From NCBI RefSeq assembly GCF_902788255.1, contig NZ_CADAJR010000021.1:1-45276 (forward strand): a stretch of 45,276 nucleotides of DNA. Direction: 5' to 3'. A model generated the notes under the pieces. That model was not told where the DNA came from and did no database searches. It was given only the letters and a program-made list of their open reading frames with translations. Source of the DNA: an uncultured Methanobrevibacter sp. (GTDB taxonomy: Archaea; Methanobacteriota; Methanobacteria; Methanobacteriales; Methanobacteriaceae). Positions within the stretch are counted from its first letter, which is position 1. Each line of letters opens with the position of its first letter. Of this stretch, positions 44,116 through 45,276 are shown in pieces. A program made the position numbers and the translations under genes.

Positions 44116-44533
44116 GTTATCGGAGGACTGCAAATGGCTTACCAAGTTAATCTCCCGTCAGATACGAATAAGGGAAGGTTCAATCTATACACCGGCAAAT
44201 ATACAGGTTGCGAAAATATAAGTATGTCCAGACTACTTATTTCTTATTTGCAATATGATAGTAGCAAAAAAAAATTTTGCGTTGTATTCCACCTATCACT
44301 GCCGCTAACGATGCTTACAATTGTTCACATAATGTTAACCATTCTTATTCTTTCTCTTGCCCTTTAATGATTGAATACTATCATTAAATTAGGCTTTTTC
44401 TTCATGCAACTTCCTAAAATCCGTTACCAGACTAGGAATTTTAGAGGAGAAAATCCCACACAACAGGGATTAAAATCTCGCAATCGAGACTTTACTGACA
44501 TTAAAAGGGTTAGGAGACCCTATCTTGTCGCAC
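44116..44533 (-). other. RNA part (domains I-IV, 5' side) of the inner intron
   Basis: About 415 nt from the GTGCG start to the deletion point. It carries no protein frame of the intron type. Plus-strand ORFs here (44056-44367, 44371-44577) resemble nothing. Several short inverted repeats fit a folded domain I. The deletion point lies near 44115, where reverse transcriptase similarity starts abruptly. Confidence 0.6.
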
Positions 44534-44584
44534 CCGAACATAAGGCTCGAGCAGAACTTTATCCGAATGTTCAATAATGATATT

Positions 44585-45276
44585 TCATCGATTCATGAAA
44601 TAATCCTCTTTACTTTTATCATATGGTGAATAATTGTGTGTTATCATTTTATGTCGCTTAATCTTAGTCCAGCTCATTTTAATTAAATGATTCTCTTCTT
44701 TAGGGCCAGTTAATATCCATTTTCCACGATGATATCCGTCGTCGTATTCTGGGAAATATTTTCTTTTAATCCATTTCCAGCCTTTATTTTGGTGCAAACG
44801 GCGCAAAAACTTATATATTTTGTTCCATATATAGTAATCCATATCAGAAAATGTCTTTTTAGCAACAGTAGGTTTCCAATAATTGGCAGCGCCAATTATT
44901 AGGGGATTTAAAGAGTCTATCAGACTGTCAACGTTGTTTCCGTGATGCCATCTGACTCTTTCAGACACTTTGGCTTTAAAGTTCTTGATACTATCTTTTG
45001 ATGGTTTAATCAAACATTTTAATCCTTTGTTTGTTTTGTATTGTCTGAAATTGAATCCTAGAAAATCAAATCCTTGAGAAATGTGTGTAATTTTAGTTTT
45101 ATCTTCTGCAAGTACCAGTCCTCTCTCAAAAAGGTAGTTTTCGAGAATTTTAGGTACTTTTTCGATGTCTTCTCTGTTTCTTGCGAAAATAACGAAATCA
45201 TCGGCATATCGAGTAACACGATATTTTCCTTTAGTTTCATAAAATTCTTTGGTTTCACCATTTCGTATTTGAGTTC
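44585..45276 (-). CDS. Group II intron reverse transcriptase/maturase, partial
   Basis: The frame is open from the window edge to the stop at 44585-44587, giving 230 residues of the C-terminal half. The catalytic motif RYADDFVIFARNRED is near 45205, followed by LVLAEDKTKITHISQGFDFL and FNFRQYKTNKGLKCLIKPS. The X domain is NPLIIGAANYWKPTVAKKTF and HQNKGWKWIKRKYFP. No in-frame stop is seen, so this copy may be active, and its start lies outside the window. It ends without an HNH endonuclease domain. Only 36 bp separate its stop from domain V. It might serve both introns. Confidence 0.9.
   Translation of the reverse strand, partial: TQIRNGETKEFYETKGKYRVTRYADDFVIFARNREDIEKVPKILENYLFERGLVLAEDKTKITHISQGFDFLGFNFRQYKTNKGLKCLIKPSKDSIKNFKAKVSERVRWHHGNNVDSLIDSLNPLIIGAANYWKPTVAKKTFSDMDYYIWNKIYKFLRRLHQNKGWKWIKRKYFPEYDDGYHRGKWILTGPKEENHLIKMSWTKIKRHKMITHNYSPYDKSKEDYFMNR

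Larger units (their letters stand above)
43514..44533 (-). mobile_element. Inner group II intron, 1020 nt, inserted in domain V of the outer intron
   Basis: The 5' end reads GTGCGACAAGATAGGGTCTC, which matches the GUGYG consensus and the conserved start of bacterial-type introns. The 3' end has a complete domain V (43555-43588), domain VI (stem GAGGCA-GUAA-UGCCUC with unpaired AA) and a terminal GAC. Between lie about 415 nt of domain I-IV RNA and a reverse transcriptase fragment. It sits between the first and second bases of the outer GUAA loop. An internal deletion has removed most of the ORF, so it would need a protein supplied from elsewhere, perhaps from the outer intron. Confidence 0.87.
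43454..45276 (-). mobile_element. Outer group II intron, partial (3' part), interrupted by an inner intron
   Basis: The intron lies on the minus strand and runs off the right edge. It has its reverse transcriptase ORF (44585 to the edge), the 5' strand of domain V (44535-44548, GAGCCUUAUGUUCG), an inserted second intron (43514-44533), the 3' strand of domain V (43495-43510), and domain VI (stem GGACGA-GUAA-UCGUCC, then unpaired AA and UCCUAUCU). It ends in AAC at 43454. Without the insert, domain V is exactly 34 nt with a GUAA loop. One base pair of the lower stem is mismatched (position 6, U opposite C), so activity is uncertain. Confidence 0.88.

Noticed and set aside
44056-44577. Plus-strand ORFs at 44056-44367 and 44371-44577
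   Set aside because: They lie antisense to the structured RNA of the inner group II intron and resemble no protein; the intron ends explain the region better.

Overview
The window is a stretch of an AT-rich methanogen chromosome, most likely Methanobrevibacter or a close relative in Methanobacteriales. The evidence is a phosphosulfolactate synthase (coenzyme M synthesis), heterodisulfide reductase-type subunits, cyclic 2,3-diphosphoglycerate synthetase, UPF0058 and UPF0280 proteins, a GGGtGRT protein, GGTGAT-type ribosome binding sites, TTTATATA-type promoter boxes, and very large Pmp-like beta-helix adhesins typical of Methanobrevibacter. Species assignment is inference.

Layout. 1-300: a short minus-strand ORF running towards the left edge, then the hdrA terminator. 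301-6184 (minus): a tight operon comA, a COG1900/methanogenesis marker 16 protein (probable ComF), hdrC, hdrB, hdrA. It joins CoM synthesis to a divergent heterodisulfide reductase whose HdrA carries a cysteine-free MvhD-like tail. 6289-8863: UPF0058, UPF0280 and cyclic 2,3-DPG synthetase. 8875-15626 (minus): zinc-ribbon membrane proteins, a coiled-coil protein, an SseB-like protein, an XPD/DinG-type iron-sulfur helicase, a CbbX-like AAA+ ATPase and a Nudix hydrolase. 15667-20305: GGGtGRT plus its NifU-like scaffold, NAD kinase, ferredoxin, alpha/beta hydrolase and iron-sulfur flavoprotein. 20395-26755: glycosyltransferase, PD-(D/E)XK nuclease, methyltransferase, a frameshifted ICMT-like membrane methyltransferase, an NhaC antiporter and a GNAT/zinc-ribbon protein. 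26906-39209 (minus): a papain-family protease-adhesin of 1154 aa and a 2931-aa adhesin. 39406-43177: ketopantoate reductase-like enzyme, three small SseB-like proteins, two small unknown proteins and fused MsrA-MsrB. 43454-45276: nested group II introns.

Most notable. (1) At the right end one group II intron lies inside another. The inner 1020-nt intron (43514-44533, minus) starts GTGCG, ends AC, and sits exactly inside the tetraloop of the outer intron's domain V. Removing it rebuilds a 34-nt domain V with a GUAA loop, so this is a group II twintron. The inner copy keeps only the C-terminal part of its reverse transcriptase; the outer copy keeps an open reading frame with the YADD motif to the window edge. 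(2) The comA-comF-hdrCBA operon suggests a dedicated reductase for CoM thiol formation. (3) Five genes end in a hairpin plus T-tract terminator whose stem touches or overlaps the stop codon.
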